From Desulfovibrio piger (GTDB taxonomy: Bacteria > Desulfobacterota > Desulfovibrionia > Desulfovibrionales > Desulfovibrionaceae), in the NCBI RefSeq assembly GCF_900116045.1, contig NZ_LT630450.1, positions 148,501 to 212,500 of the forward strand: a DNA stretch of 64,000 nt, in the 5' to 3' direction. Position 1 is the first letter of the stretch; each line of letters begins with the position of its first letter. The translations under genes and the position numbers were made by a program. The notes under the pieces are model-generated. The model ran no database searches and was not told where the DNA came from. It saw nothing but the letters and a program-made list of their open reading frames with translations. Shown here piece after piece: positions 47,567 to 56,685 of the stretch.

Positions 47567-48809
47567 GGGCAAACACCTGGGCGTCCTTGAGGGTGGCGGT
47601 GATGGAAGAATGTTCGTCGGGCTGGTGGCAGGTGCTGTCGATGCAGCTCCATACGGCGGCGGGCAGGCCCTGCCGGCGCAGCAGGGCGGCCACGGTGGCG
47701 CCGCCGATGCCCACGGGCCGGGCCTCCACCTGATAGATGTCCGTGACGGCACGGCGCAGGGCCGCCACCACGGGGCTGTCCGCAGCCGTTTCCGAGGCGC
47801 GCTGGCAGTGGTCGATGGCCACGTCGATGCCCACGCCGTGGTGTTCGGCCACGGCCGTCAGGCGACGGCGGGCGGCGTCCAGCACATGTTCGGGCTCCAC
47901 ACCGGGCAGCAGGCGGCAGTCCACATAAAAGCGGTCATGTCCGGGCAGGATGTTGACGCTGGGCACGTTGGCATCGTGGCGGCTGGGCACGAAGGTGGAG
48001 CAGGGCGGGTCGAACAGGGCGTCGCGGCGGGGAAAGTCCTTGTGCAGCTCCATGCAGGCCAGCACGGCGGCCGCGCCGGCCACGAAGGCGTTGCGGCCCT
48101 TGTGGGGCGTGGAGGCATGGCACTGCACGCCGCTGATGCCGACCTTGAGCCAGCACAGGCATTTTTCGGCCACTTCGATGTCCGCGCCCGTGGGGGAACC
48201 GGAGTCCGGCACGATATACAGGTCGTCAGCTCGCAGGAAGCGCTGCTCTTCCGGCAGGGCGGCGTGGCGTTCCAGCACATGGGCCAGGCCGTAGTCGTTG
48301 CCGCATTCCTCGTCGGCCATGAACACCAGGCCCAGGCTGCGCTCGGGCGTGATGCCGCAGGCGTGCAGGGCTTCGGCCAGCAGCAGCATGCTCACCAGGC
48401 CCTGCTGGTTGTCCTCCACACCGCGCCCCATGAGCAGGTCGCCCTGCCGGACCACCTGCCAGGGATCGGAATGCCACAGGGCCGGATCGCCGGGCGGCAC
48501 CACGTCCATGTGGGCAAAAAGCCAGAGCGTCCGGGAGGAGCGGCCGGGGATGCGGGCCACCACGTTGGGGCGCAGCCCGGAGGGCACGCGCGGGTCGGCG
48601 GCATCCAGACGGCGGATGTCGCCTACCCCGCAGGCGCGCAGGCAGTCTTCGATATACAGGGCCTTGGCCAGCTCGCCCTCGCCGCCGTTTTCCGGGCCCA
48701 GGGCGCGGAAGGCGGTCAGGTCGCCCTGAAGGGCCGCCACACGGTCCTGGCGCTGATCCAGCCAGTGCCGCAGGGAGGACAGGGCGCTGTCCTGCGAACT
48801 CGTGTTCAT
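47547..48809 (-). CDS. M20 family metallopeptidase
   Basis: The 420-residue protein has the M20 zinc motifs: [32 protein letters not shown] (bridging Asp), [10 protein letters not shown] with the catalytic Glu-Glu pair, and the dimerisation domain after [13 protein letters not shown]. It is probably a dipeptidase or acylamino-acid deacylase (ArgE/DapE-like); the exact substrate is not clear. ATG 48809 follows AAGGAAC. Confidence 0.85.
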   Translation of the reverse strand: MNTSSQDSALSSLRHWLDQRQDRVAALQGDLTAFRALGPENGGEGELAKALYIEDCLRACGVGDIRRLDAADPRVPSGLRPNVVARIPGRSSRTLWLFAHMDVVPPGDPALWHSDPWQVVRQGDLLMGRGVEDNQQGLVSMLLLAEALHACGITPERSLGLVFMADEECGNDYGLAHVLERHAALPEEQRFLRADDLYIVPDSGSPTGADIEVAEKCLCWLKVGISGVQCHASTPHKGRNAFVAGAAAVLACMELHKDFPRRDALFDPPCSTFVPSRHDANVPSVNILPGHDRFYVDCRLLPGVEPEHVLDAARRRLTAVAEHHGVGIDVAIDHCQRASETAADSPVVAALRRAVTDIYQVEARPVGIGGATVAALLRRQGLPAAVWSCIDSTCHQPDEHSSITATLKDAQVFAHVLMQR

Positions 48810-48860
48810 GATGCTGTTCCTTGAAGCCGTCCGGGGCGATGCCCCTGCGGACAAATGACA

Positions 48861-48887
48861 AAAGGGAGGCTGCCGCGACAGCCTCCC
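48861..48887 (-). terminator. Terminator downstream of the PxxKW gene
   Basis: GGGAGGCTG/CAGCCTCCC (9-bp stem) with TTTT on the minus-strand side. It terminates transcription from the PxxKW gene before the M20 gene. Confidence 0.8.
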
Positions 48888-48961
48888 CTGTGCAATGTGC
48901 CAGAAAATTGCAATCGGTGCGGGATGTCCGCGCCGGGCGCGTCCCGCATGCCGCGTATGAT

Positions 48962-49225
48962 CTAGCGGCCCTTGGCGGCGCGCTTGGACGCCTTCAGGGG
49001 GTTGACCTTGGCAGCGGCGGCGACCTGCACCTTCACATGGGTCGCGAAGTTGCAGCGGCCACCGGACCACTTGCTGGCGGGGCTGGCGTAGCTGGAGCAG
49101 AAGTTTTCGCCTTCAAACTCGCGAATGCGGTCACAGCCTTCGCACTTGTCAATGACGGGGGAAACCACAAAACCGTTCACAACCACGCCTTCGGCGGTTT
49201 TCACGGCATTAAGCAGAGCAGCCAT
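48962..49225 (-). CDS. PxxKW family cysteine-rich protein
   Basis: The 87-residue protein carries four cysteines (CEGCDRI, NFCSSYA, RCNFATH) and the diagnostic SPASKW (PxxKW) motif, then a basic alanine/lysine-rich tail. This small family is found mostly in Desulfovibrio and related sulfate reducers. The cysteines suggest a metal site. Function is unknown. GGAGGTATC precedes the ATG, and a near-consensus promoter lies upstream, so it is probably well expressed. Confidence 0.88.
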   Translation of the reverse strand: MAALLNAVKTAEGVVVNGFVVSPVIDKCEGCDRIREFEGENFCSSYASPASKWSGGRCNFATHVKVQVAAAAKVNPLKASKRAAKGR

Positions 49226-49274
49226 AACGATACCTCCATGCGCCGAAGCGCTTTCGTTTCAGTCTGAATGGGGC

Positions 49275-49302
49275 ACTATAGACCAAAAAACAATGGTGTC
49301 AA
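49275..49302 (-). promoter_or_regulatory. Sigma-70 promoter of the PxxKW gene
   Basis: On the minus strand TTGACA (49302-49297) and TATAGT (49280-49275) are separated by 16 bases. This is a near-consensus housekeeping promoter about 50 bases upstream of the PxxKW start codon. Confidence 0.8.
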
Positions 49303-49391
49303 GTCCCCCCGTGCACAGGATCCCCGCCCGGGGCGGCTCCCTGCTGCCGCCCGGGGACATTCCCGGCAGGCGGGACGAAGGGGCTGCGGCT

Positions 49392-50720
49392 TCAGGCCAC
49401 CGTTTCGGGCAGGCCCAGACGGCGCAGGACGAAGCGGCGCATCTCGCGCACTTCCGCACACAGGGCCGCGTAGTCGAAGCGGCTGAAGCGGCCGTCGCGG
49501 TACAGGACCTCGCCCGCCACCATGGTCAGGGCCACTTCCATGCCTGTGGCCGCGTAGACGGCGTGGGAGGCCGCATTGAACAGCGGCTGCATGTTGGGCG
49601 CGGAAAGGTCCAGCGCGATGCAGTCCGCGGGACAGCCCACGGCAAGGACGCCGCCGTCGCTGCCCAGGGCCGCCGCACCGCCGCGTGTGGCCATGTCGAG
49701 CACCGTCCGGGCGGGCATGGTCTCGGGATCGCCCGCCGCCTTGTGCAGCAGTGCGGCGCGGCCCATCTCCGTGAACATGTTGAGCCGGTTGTTGCTGGCG
49801 GCCCCGTCGCTGCCCAGGGCCAGCCGTACCCCGGCGTCCAGCATGGCGGGCACCGGCGCCACCCCGGAAGCCAGCTTCATGTTGGAAGAAGGGTTGTGAA
49901 CCACGCTCACGCCGCGCCGGGCCAGCAGGGCCATCTCGTCAGCATCCACGTCCACTACATGGGCCAGGATGGTCCCGGGGCGCAGCAGGCCCAGACGGTC
50001 GGCATGGGCCACGGGGCGCAGGCCGTGCTGTTGCAGGCTCAGGGCCGTTTCCTGCCGGGTCTCGGCCAGATGGATGTGCAGCGGCAGGCCCAGCTCGTCG
50101 GCCAGCTCCCGGCAGGCCGTGAGCTGCGCCGCCGTGGTGGTATAGACGCTGTGGGGCATGACGGCCACATGCAGGCGGTCATGCCCGGCCCAGCGCTGCG
50201 CCATCTCCCGGGTGCAGGCCAGGGCCGCATCGGCATCGGGGCAGCAGGCCGAGGGAAAGTTGAACACGCCCTCGCCGGCCAGGCAGCGCAGACCTGCCCG
50301 GTCCGCCGCTTCCAGCACGGCGGCTTCGAAGATGTACATGTCCACGCAGGCCGTGGTGCCGGTGCGCAGCATCTCGGCAAAGCCCAGCAGGCTGCCCAGG
50401 CGCACCAGGTCGGGCGTCAGGCCCTGTTCCACGGGAAAGATCTTCTGCTGCAGCCAGTCCATGAGCGGCATGTCGTCGGCCAGGCCCCGCAGGAAGGTCA
50501 TGGCCGCGTGGGTATGGGCGTTGACAAGGCCGGGCATGACGAGCATGCCGGAAAGGTCGAGGATTTCACGTGCCTGCCATGCGGCCGTCACATCCCGGCC
50601 GCAGCCCAGGGCGACGATGCGCCCGCCGTCGATGGCCAGGGCGGCGTTTTCAAGGACGCGCCGGTCATCGTCCTGGGTCAGCAGGACACCGGCATGGAGA
50701 AGCGTGTCGCAGGTTTGCAT
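49392..50720 (-). CDS. MtaD-like methylthioadenosine/S-adenosylhomocysteine deaminase
   Basis: The 442-residue protein is an amidohydrolase: VMPGLVNAHTHAAMTFLRG binds the metal, followed by MPLMDWLQQKIFPVE, then HIHLAETRQE, VVHNPSSNMKLASG and LALGSDGAASNN, the set typical of the MtaD/SAH deaminase (ATZ-TRZ-like) group. It would deaminate S-adenosylhomocysteine or methylthioadenosine in the methionine cycle. ATG 50720 has AGGAGC upstream. Confidence 0.85.
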   Translation of the reverse strand: MQTCDTLLHAGVLLTQDDDRRVLENAALAIDGGRIVALGCGRDVTAAWQAREILDLSGMLVMPGLVNAHTHAAMTFLRGLADDMPLMDWLQQKIFPVEQGLTPDLVRLGSLLGFAEMLRTGTTACVDMYIFEAAVLEAADRAGLRCLAGEGVFNFPSACCPDADAALACTREMAQRWAGHDRLHVAVMPHSVYTTTAAQLTACRELADELGLPLHIHLAETRQETALSLQQHGLRPVAHADRLGLLRPGTILAHVVDVDADEMALLARRGVSVVHNPSSNMKLASGVAPVPAMLDAGVRLALGSDGAASNNRLNMFTEMGRAALLHKAAGDPETMPARTVLDMATRGGAAALGSDGGVLAVGCPADCIALDLSAPNMQPLFNAASHAVYAATGMEVALTMVAGEVLYRDGRFSRFDYAALCAEVREMRRFVLRRLGLPETVA

Positions 50721-50798
50721 GGATGCTCCTGACAGGTTAAGGTCTGCGGACAGGAAAAACAGGCGTAGTTGTATCCTCATGCGTCGGGGAGGGCAAGA

Positions 50799-51557
50799 AT
50801 GGACGCGCTGCTGCTTCACGGTCTGGGGGGAGGGCCCGCTGATATGGACGCGCTGGCGCAAGGGCTGGCGGCATGGGGCGTGGCGTGCCATGCGCCCTGC
50901 CTGCCGGGGCATGGTGCCGGCTGGGAGGCCTTCGTGCGCAGCCGCTGGAGCCAGTGGAGCGCGGCGGCCCATGAGGCCTACGCCGTCCTTGCCGGCCGGA
51001 GCCCGGAGCCGCCCCTGCTGGCGGGCTATTCCCTGGGCGGCCTGCTGGCGCTGGATACGCTCTTCTGGGCCCGGGCGAGGGGCCTGCCCGCGCCCCGCTG
51101 CCTGCTGGTCTTCGCCGCGCCGCTCTTCTGGTCGTCCCGCCCCGGCCGCCTGGGCGAGCGGGCCCTGCGCTGGCGGCTGGCCTGGAAAGCCTGGCGCCAG
51201 CCGGTGGAGATCTGTTCCCCGCGCAGCGAGGCCGCGCGGGAGACAGCGCCCTGGCAGGGGCACGAGCGGGTGGTCTGCTGGCGCCACATGGCCGAGATCG
51301 CCCGTGAGCAGCCCCGGCTGCGGGCCCTGCTGCCCGCCTGCGATGTCCCGGTCTGCTATGCCCAGCTCTGGCACGACAGCAGCTGCCCGCGCCGCAATGC
51401 CGTGGAGTGGATCTGCACGTCCTCCCGCAGGGCCGAGACCCATGTGCTGCGCACGGTCAGCCGGCACGGCGGACATCTGCCCCTGGCACACCGGGAGAGC
51501 CGGGGCGAGGTGGTGCGCATCGCCTGCGATTTCGTCCGGGCCGTGCTGGAGGGCTGA
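50799..51557 (+). CDS. Alpha/beta hydrolase (carboxylesterase-like)
   Basis: The 252-residue protein has the alpha/beta hydrolase signs: LLLHGLGGGPADMDALAQGL with the oxyanion loop, the nucleophile elbow GYSLGG with Ser, and the C-terminal His in SRHGGHLPLAH. It resembles carboxylesterase/lipase-type hydrolases with a lid region. The substrate is unknown. GGGGAGGG precedes ATG 50799. It is divergent from the deaminase gene. Confidence 0.78.
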   Translation: MDALLLHGLGGGPADMDALAQGLAAWGVACHAPCLPGHGAGWEAFVRSRWSQWSAAAHEAYAVLAGRSPEPPLLAGYSLGGLLALDTLFWARARGLPAPRCLLVFAAPLFWSSRPGRLGERALRWRLAWKAWRQPVEICSPRSEAARETAPWQGHERVVCWRHMAEIAREQPRLRALLPACDVPVCYAQLWHDSSCPRRNAVEWICTSSRRAETHVLRTVSRHGGHLPLAHRESRGEVVRIACDFVRAVLEG

Positions 51558-51714
51558 GGAGCTTTTCGGCCGCCGGATGCCGTTTTTTCCGCTCAGGAGA
51601 AGGGCTTGCAAGTTTTTGGGCAGCAGGATATGATTGTGCGCTGAAAATTTGTTACCCCGGGCATCCCGCATAGTGCGCGGCCTGCCTACAGCATCCCTTT
51701 GGAGGTTCGTCTTG

Positions 51715-52074
51715 TTGTTTGAATCCGTTGCTTTCGCCATGGGTACCCCCCAGGCCGGCGGCGCCGCCCCCAGCGGTGGCGACATGCTGATGCAGTTTGT
51801 TCCCCTGATCCTGATGTTCGCCATCTTCTGGTTCCTGCTGATCCGTCCCCAGCAGAAGCGCGCCAAGGCCCACAAGCAGATGCTGGCCGAACTGAAGCGC
51901 GGCGACCACGTGATGACCAGCAGCGGCCTGATCGGCCGCATCATGGAGATCAGCGAAGAAGAAGTGGTCATCGAATGTGGTGACGCCAAGCTGCGCATGA
52001 GCCGCGGCGCCATCGGCGGCCTGGTCGGCAAGAGCGCCGAGAAGGCTGAAGTCAAGGCCGAAGAAAAGAAATAG
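51715..52074 (+). CDS. yajC: Preprotein translocase subunit YajC
   Basis: The 119-residue protein has one membrane helix (MQFVPLILMFAIFWFLLIRP) followed by QQKRAKAHKQMLAELKRGD and a VVIECGDAKLRMSR domain, the YajC pattern. YajC joins SecDF in the Sec complex. The TTG at 51715, nine bases after GGAGG, gives MFESVAFAMG, the usual start for this group; a TTG three bases earlier is also possible. It is followed by secD and secF. Confidence 0.9.
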   Translation: MFESVAFAMGTPQAGGAAPSGGDMLMQFVPLILMFAIFWFLLIRPQQKRAKAHKQMLAELKRGDHVMTSSGLIGRIMEISEEEVVIECGDAKLRMSRGAIGGLVGKSAEKAEVKAEEKK

Positions 52075-52228
52075 CATTCCGTCCTTGTTTCGGAATCGGT
52101 AATGGTTGCGGCTTAGGCGTCTCCCTGTCCGCAGGGGGGCGCCGGGCCGTGTCGGCGGCTCCGGCTCCGGCCGGCCGCCTCTTTCCGTTTGTACGGACAT
52201 CCCCCATCAAGTGCGGAAGGTATCCCAA

Positions 52229-53809
52229 ATGATTGGTTTGCGCTCGCGCTTGGCCGTGGCCGTGCTCGTGTTCGGCCTCTGCCTTGTCTATGCGTTGCCC
52301 AGCGTGCCCTATATCGGTACGGCGCTGGAAAACGTCCTACCATCCAAAAAAATCAACCTTGGCCTGGACCTGAAGGGCGGCATCCACCTGACCCTGGGGG
52401 TCGACGTGGCCAAGGCTGTCAGCAACTCGCTGGCGCTGGCCGGGCAGGATATCCGCCGCCTTGCCAAGGACGAGAAGATCGTCGTGCTGCATCCCCGCGT
52501 GGTGGGCAATGACACACTGGAATTTGTCCTGCCGCGTGTGGAGGATGAGGCCAGGCTGCAGGAGATCCTGCAAAAGCATTTCCCCCAGCTGAAGGTGGCC
52601 GAACCCCGGCGCTCGGAAGCCGGCCTGCGCTATGTGGCCGAGTTCCGCCCCGAAGAGATCCGCCGCATCGAAGACATGTCCCTGGACCAGGCCCTGCGGA
52701 CCATCCGCAACCGTATCGACCAGTTCGGTGTGGCCGAGCCCGACATCCGCAAGCAGGAAGGCAACCGCATCCAGGTGCAGCTGCCCGGCCTGTCCGACCC
52801 GCGCCGTGCCGTGCAGATCCTGGGGCAGACCGCCCACCTGGAATTCCACCTTGTCCGTGACGATGTGGACCCCAACAAGGCCGTGCTGCCCAGCGGCTTC
52901 ATGGCCCTGCCCCTGCTGGAGAAGGGCCATGACGGCAGCGAGACCGCCACGCGCCTGATCGCGGTGGAAAAGGACACCATGCTCTCCGGTGAGGACGTGG
53001 CCGATGCCCAGCCCACCTTCGAGAAGAACCGCGCCAGCGTCAGCCTGAGCTTCAACAGCCGCGGCGCCACCCTGTTCGAGAACATCACGGGCGAGAACGT
53101 GGGCCGCCGCATGGCCATCGTGCTGGACAACAAGGTCTACTCCGCGCCCGTGATCCAGCAGCGCATCGCCGGCGGCCGTGCCGTCATCACGGGCCAGTTC
53201 ACCACCCAGGAAGCCACGGACCTGGCCATCGTGCTGCGTGCCGGTTCGCTGCCCGCGCCCGTGTCGGTGCTGGAAGAACGCACCGTCGGCCCTTCCCTGG
53301 GCCAGGAATCCATCGACAGCGGCATCAACGCCGCCCTGGTGGGTGCCGCCGCCGTGGTCGTGTTCATGGCCATCTACTACGGAATGAGCGGCGTCATCGC
53401 CGACGTCATGCTCTGCTTCACCATGCTCATCGTCATGGCGGGCATGGCCGCCTTCGGCGCCACCCTGACCCTGCCCGGCATCGCCGGCATCGTGCTGACC
53501 ATCGGTATGGCCGTGGACGCCAACGTGCTGATCTACGAACGCATACGCGAGGAACTGCATCTGGGCCTTTCGCCCCTGGCGGCCGTCAAGGCCGGTTTCG
53601 AGCGCGCCACCATCTCCATCACCGACTCGAACCTGACCACCATCATCGCCACGGTGATCCTGTACCAGTTCGGCACGGGCCCCATCCGCGGTTTTGCGGT
53701 CACGCTGTCGCTGGGTATCGTGGCTTCCATGTTCACGGCCATTTTCGTGTCGCGGGCCATCTTTGAATACTGGGCGCGCAAGTGCGGCCCCAAGGGCATC
53801 AGCATCTAG
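52229..53809 (+). CDS. secD: Protein translocase subunit SecD
   Basis: The 526-residue protein has an N-terminal helix, the LGLDLKGGIHLTLGVD motif, a large periplasmic domain (IRNRIDQFGVAEPDI), and five C-terminal helices with GMAVDANVLIYERIREE. With SecF it uses the proton gradient to complete export. ATG 52229 follows GGAAGG. Shorter than E. coli SecD (615), as common in this group. Confidence 0.95.
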   Translation: MIGLRSRLAVAVLVFGLCLVYALPSVPYIGTALENVLPSKKINLGLDLKGGIHLTLGVDVAKAVSNSLALAGQDIRRLAKDEKIVVLHPRVVGNDTLEFVLPRVEDEARLQEILQKHFPQLKVAEPRRSEAGLRYVAEFRPEEIRRIEDMSLDQALRTIRNRIDQFGVAEPDIRKQEGNRIQVQLPGLSDPRRAVQILGQTAHLEFHLVRDDVDPNKAVLPSGFMALPLLEKGHDGSETATRLIAVEKDTMLSGEDVADAQPTFEKNRASVSLSFNSRGATLFENITGENVGRRMAIVLDNKVYSAPVIQQRIAGGRAVITGQFTTQEATDLAIVLRAGSLPAPVSVLEERTVGPSLGQESIDSGINAALVGAAAVVVFMAIYYGMSGVIADVMLCFTMLIVMAGMAAFGATLTLPGIAGIVLTIGMAVDANVLIYERIREELHLGLSPLAAVKAGFERATISITDSNLTTIIATVILYQFGTGPIRGFAVTLSLGIVASMFTAIFVSRAIFEYWARKCGPKGISI

Positions 53810-53827
53810 GCTGGCCGGGAGAGAATC

Positions 53828-54928
53828 ATGGCTTTCGCATTCATCAAGCATGACACCAAGATAGATTTTATCGGCAAGCGCCATATCGCTTACGCCATCT
53901 CGATCCTGCTGCTTCTGGTGGGGCTGGGATCGGCGCTGTGGGGCAATGGCCTGCGCATGGGCATCGACTTCGCCGGCGGCGTCATCGTGCAGGTGCAGTT
54001 CGCCCAGCCCGTGGAGGACGAGGTCCTGAAAAAGAGCCTGGACATCCCCGAGCTGCCGGGCATCAGCACCCAGCGCTTCGGCGAGGGCGCGCGTGATTAC
54101 CTGCTGCGCTTCTCCTCGGCCGAAAACACCGATGCCGCGGCCCTGCGCACCAGTGTGCTGGCCGCTCTGGCCAAGGCTTTCCCCGGCAACGATGTGGAGA
54201 TCCAGCGCCTTGAAATGGTGGGCCCCAAGGTCGGTGACGACCTGACCAACAAGGCCCTGGGCGCCCTGTATTATGCGACCCTGCTCATCGCCGTGTACAT
54301 CTCCGGCCGCTTCGAACAGCGCTGGATGGCCGGTGTGGCCATGGCCGCCGTCCTCTGGGGCGGCATGTACCTGGCCGGGCTCACGGGCCTGGGCATGGGC
54401 TGGCTGGTGCTGGTGGCCCTGGGCATCACCCTGGTGGTCTGCTTCGTCCTCAAGCTCAACTTCGCCCTGGGCGCCCTGGTGGGCCTCATCCATGACGTGT
54501 TCATCACGGTGGGCCTGCTGTCGCTCATGAACGTGGAGATCGACCTCAACGTCATGGCGGCCCTGCTGACCCTGGTGGGCTACTCGCTCAACGACACCAT
54601 CATCGTCTATGACCGCCTGCGCGAGAACCTGCGGGCCGCGCCCAAGCAGCCCCTGGCCTCCCTCATCAACCGCAGCGTCAACCAGACCCTGTCCCGTACC
54701 ATCCTGACCAGCGGTACCACCTTTGTGGCGACCCTGGCCCTGTACCTGCTGGGCGGCGGTGTGATCCACGACTTCGCCCTGACCATGCTCATCGGCGTGT
54801 TCGTGGGCACGGCATCGTCCATCTATGTGTCTTCGGCCGTCCTGCTGGCCCTGGGCGACACGGAGTTCTATGTGCACCAGCAGGAGCGCCCCGTGTATGA
54901 AAAGCCTGGCGAGCACGGCATCGTCTAG
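53828..54928 (+). CDS. secF: Protein translocase subunit SecF
   Basis: The 366-residue protein has the SecF plan: helix 1, GIDFAGGVIVQVQF, a short periplasmic loop, then helices containing LVGLIHDVFITVGLLSLMNV and LVGYSLNDTIIVYDRLRENL. It acts with SecD and YajC. The operon ends with a strong terminator. Confidence 0.95.
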   Translation: MAFAFIKHDTKIDFIGKRHIAYAISILLLLVGLGSALWGNGLRMGIDFAGGVIVQVQFAQPVEDEVLKKSLDIPELPGISTQRFGEGARDYLLRFSSAENTDAAALRTSVLAALAKAFPGNDVEIQRLEMVGPKVGDDLTNKALGALYYATLLIAVYISGRFEQRWMAGVAMAAVLWGGMYLAGLTGLGMGWLVLVALGITLVVCFVLKLNFALGALVGLIHDVFITVGLLSLMNVEIDLNVMAALLTLVGYSLNDTIIVYDRLRENLRAAPKQPLASLINRSVNQTLSRTILTSGTTFVATLALYLLGGGVIHDFALTMLIGVFVGTASSIYVSSAVLLALGDTEFYVHQQERPVYEKPGEHGIV

Positions 54929-54960
54929 CCGTTCCGGGCACACCGGAGCCTGATCTCATG

Positions 54961-54995
54961 GCCGGGAGGGACGTTGGTCCTTCCCGGCTTTTTTT
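54961..54995 (+). terminator. Terminator of the yajC-secDF operon
   Basis: A 12-bp stem GCCGGGAGGGAC/GTCCTTCCCGGC (one G-U) with loop GTTG is followed by seven T residues. Confidence 0.92.
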
Positions 54996-55180
54996 GCGCG
55001 CCCCGGCCTGCCGCCCAGCGCCTGCGGCGCTCGGGCAGGGAGCGTCTGCCGGCGGGGAGGCCGTGTCTGCTCCCGGCCATGCGGGGGGCGGCCCCCGGGC
55101 CGGGGAGCGCCCCCGCATGGCTGCTGTGCCCCGGCCGGACAGGGGGCGATGCCGGAGAATATTTTTTGTGTGACGGTTTC

Positions 55181-55208
55181 TTGACGCCGGGCAAGAACGT
55201 CTTACCTA
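55181..55208 (+). promoter_or_regulatory. Possible promoter of the cbpA operon
   Basis: TTGACG (55181-55186) and TACCTA (55203-55208) are 16 bases apart, upstream of the cbpA start. It resembles a housekeeping promoter; no clear heat-shock (sigma-32) promoter was found. Confidence 0.4.
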
Positions 55209-55240
55209 TTGGCAAGAAGACCCGATTGGGGGAGAGCATC

Positions 55241-56164
55241 ATGGCAGTAGAATACAAGGATTATTACAAACTTCTGGGCGTGGAGCGTTCCGCCGGTGCG
55301 GACGAGATTGCCAGAGCCTACAAGAAGCTGGCCCGCAAGTACCACCCGGACCTGAACCCGGGCAACAAGCAGGCCGAAGAGAAATTCAAGGATATCAACG
55401 AAGCCTACGAAGTGCTCAAAGACCCTGAAAAGCGGCGTATGTACGATCAGCTCGGCCCCAACTGGCAGCATGGCCAGCAGTTCCAGGGCGCTCCGGGCTT
55501 TGAAAATATGCACTTCAACTTCAACGGCCAGAATTTCGACGGTGCGGGCTTCTCGGACTTTTTCGAGACCCTGTTCGGCGGGCGCGGCAGCCGTTTCGGC
55601 GGCGACCCGTTCGGGGGGTTCCGGCAGCAGCAGCCGCGTCGCGGCCGTGACGTGGAGGCCGAGCTGCCCCTGACGCTGGAAGAGGTGGCCCGTGGCGGCC
55701 GCCGCAGCGTGAGCCTGCAGACGTCCTTCGGTCCCAAGACGCTGGAGGTGAACGTGCCCTCCGGCATCCGCGAGGGCGCCAAGCTGCGTCTGGGCGGGCA
55801 GGGCGAGCCCGCGCCCGGCGGCGCGCCCGGCGACCTGTTCCTGCGGGTGCGCTATCTGCCGCATCCCGTGTTCAAGGTGGACGGCGACAACCTGCAGTGC
55901 GACGTGATCCTGGCCCCGTGGGAGGCGGCCCTGGGTGCCCGTGTGCCCGTGCCCACCCTGGAAGGCCAGGTGGAGATGAACATCCCCGCCGGTTCGTCCT
56001 CGGGGCGCAAGTTCCGCCTGCGCGGCAAGGGGCTTGGTTCGGCACAGCACCGCGGCGACCTGCTGGCCCGCGTGATGATCCGGGTGCCCGGGCAGCTTTC
56101 GGACAAGGAGAAGGCCCTGTGGCAGCAGCTGGCGGACACGTCGTCCTTCCGGGCCCGCGGCTAG
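55241..56164 (+). CDS. cbpA: DnaJ-type chaperone CbpA
   Basis: The 307-residue protein has a J domain (DYYKLLGVERSAGADEIARA with HPD in RKYHPDLNPG), a Gly/Phe-rich linker (GRGSRFGGDPFGGFRQ) and two C-terminal substrate domains, but no zinc fingers, which identifies the CbpA class. It works with DnaK on unfolded proteins. GGGGGAG precedes ATG 55241. It is followed by cbpM and clpB in a stress cluster. Confidence 0.93.
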   Translation: MAVEYKDYYKLLGVERSAGADEIARAYKKLARKYHPDLNPGNKQAEEKFKDINEAYEVLKDPEKRRMYDQLGPNWQHGQQFQGAPGFENMHFNFNGQNFDGAGFSDFFETLFGGRGSRFGGDPFGGFRQQQPRRGRDVEAELPLTLEEVARGGRRSVSLQTSFGPKTLEVNVPSGIREGAKLRLGGQGEPAPGGAPGDLFLRVRYLPHPVFKVDGDNLQCDVILAPWEAALGARVPVPTLEGQVEMNIPAGSSSGRKFRLRGKGLGSAQHRGDLLARVMIRVPGQLSDKEKALWQQLADTSSFRARG

Positions 56165-56179
56165 GATGGAGGTTGTGAT

Positions 56180-56482
56180 ATGAGCACGTCTGACAGAGAC
56201 GACATGACCACCGTGGTCATGGCCTGCGAGGAATTCATGGCAAGTACCGGCATCGCGCCCGAGCGTCTGCGTGAGCTGATGGCCCTGGGCTGGCTGGAAA
56301 GCCGCACGGAGGGGAGCGTCCAGTTCTTCCGTGACGCGGACATCTACCGTGTGCGCAAACTGGAACGCATCTGCTGTGACTTCGAGCTGCCCGTGGTGGG
56401 CGGCACCATCATCGTGGACCTGCTGGAGCGCATCGACGCGCTGGAGCACAAGGTACGCGAACTGCAGGGATTTGAAGACTGA
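56180..56482 (+). CDS. cbpM: Chaperone modulator CbpM (MerR-like)
   Basis: The 100-residue protein has a MerR-type winged helix (FMASTGIAPERLRELMALGW) and FRDADIYRVRKLERICCDFE, a typical CbpM pattern that binds and inhibits the CbpA J domain. It is placed 15 bases after cbpA with GGATGGAGG upstream. Pairing of CbpA and CbpM genes supports the assignment. Confidence 0.85.
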   Translation: MSTSDRDDMTTVVMACEEFMASTGIAPERLRELMALGWLESRTEGSVQFFRDADIYRVRKLERICCDFELPVVGGTIIVDLLERIDALEHKVRELQGFED

Positions 56483-56685
56483 TCCCCTGTGCCGGAAAGC
56501 CCGCGGACACGGATCCGTGCGGCGGCCCGCAGACCTCTCCGGCCCTGTGCCGCCGCCCGGACAGGCTCCGGGCCCTCTGAAGCCCGCCGCCCGCGTGGCC
56601 CGCGCACAAAAAAGATTTTGCTTACCTTCCGCCGTGGGGCGGCCCGCATGACGGGCCCCGTCCATAGCGGCATTGTGGAGGATAT

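Noticed and set aside
49392..52055. 887-codon frame read as one large protein from the deaminase region
   Set aside because: The upstream part is antisense to the hydrolase and yajC; the real deaminase starts at 50720 with a ribosome site.
52337..54943. 868-codon minus-strand frame opposite secD-secF
   Set aside because: Antisense shadow of secD and secF; composition rich in His, Gln and Asp, with no family signal.
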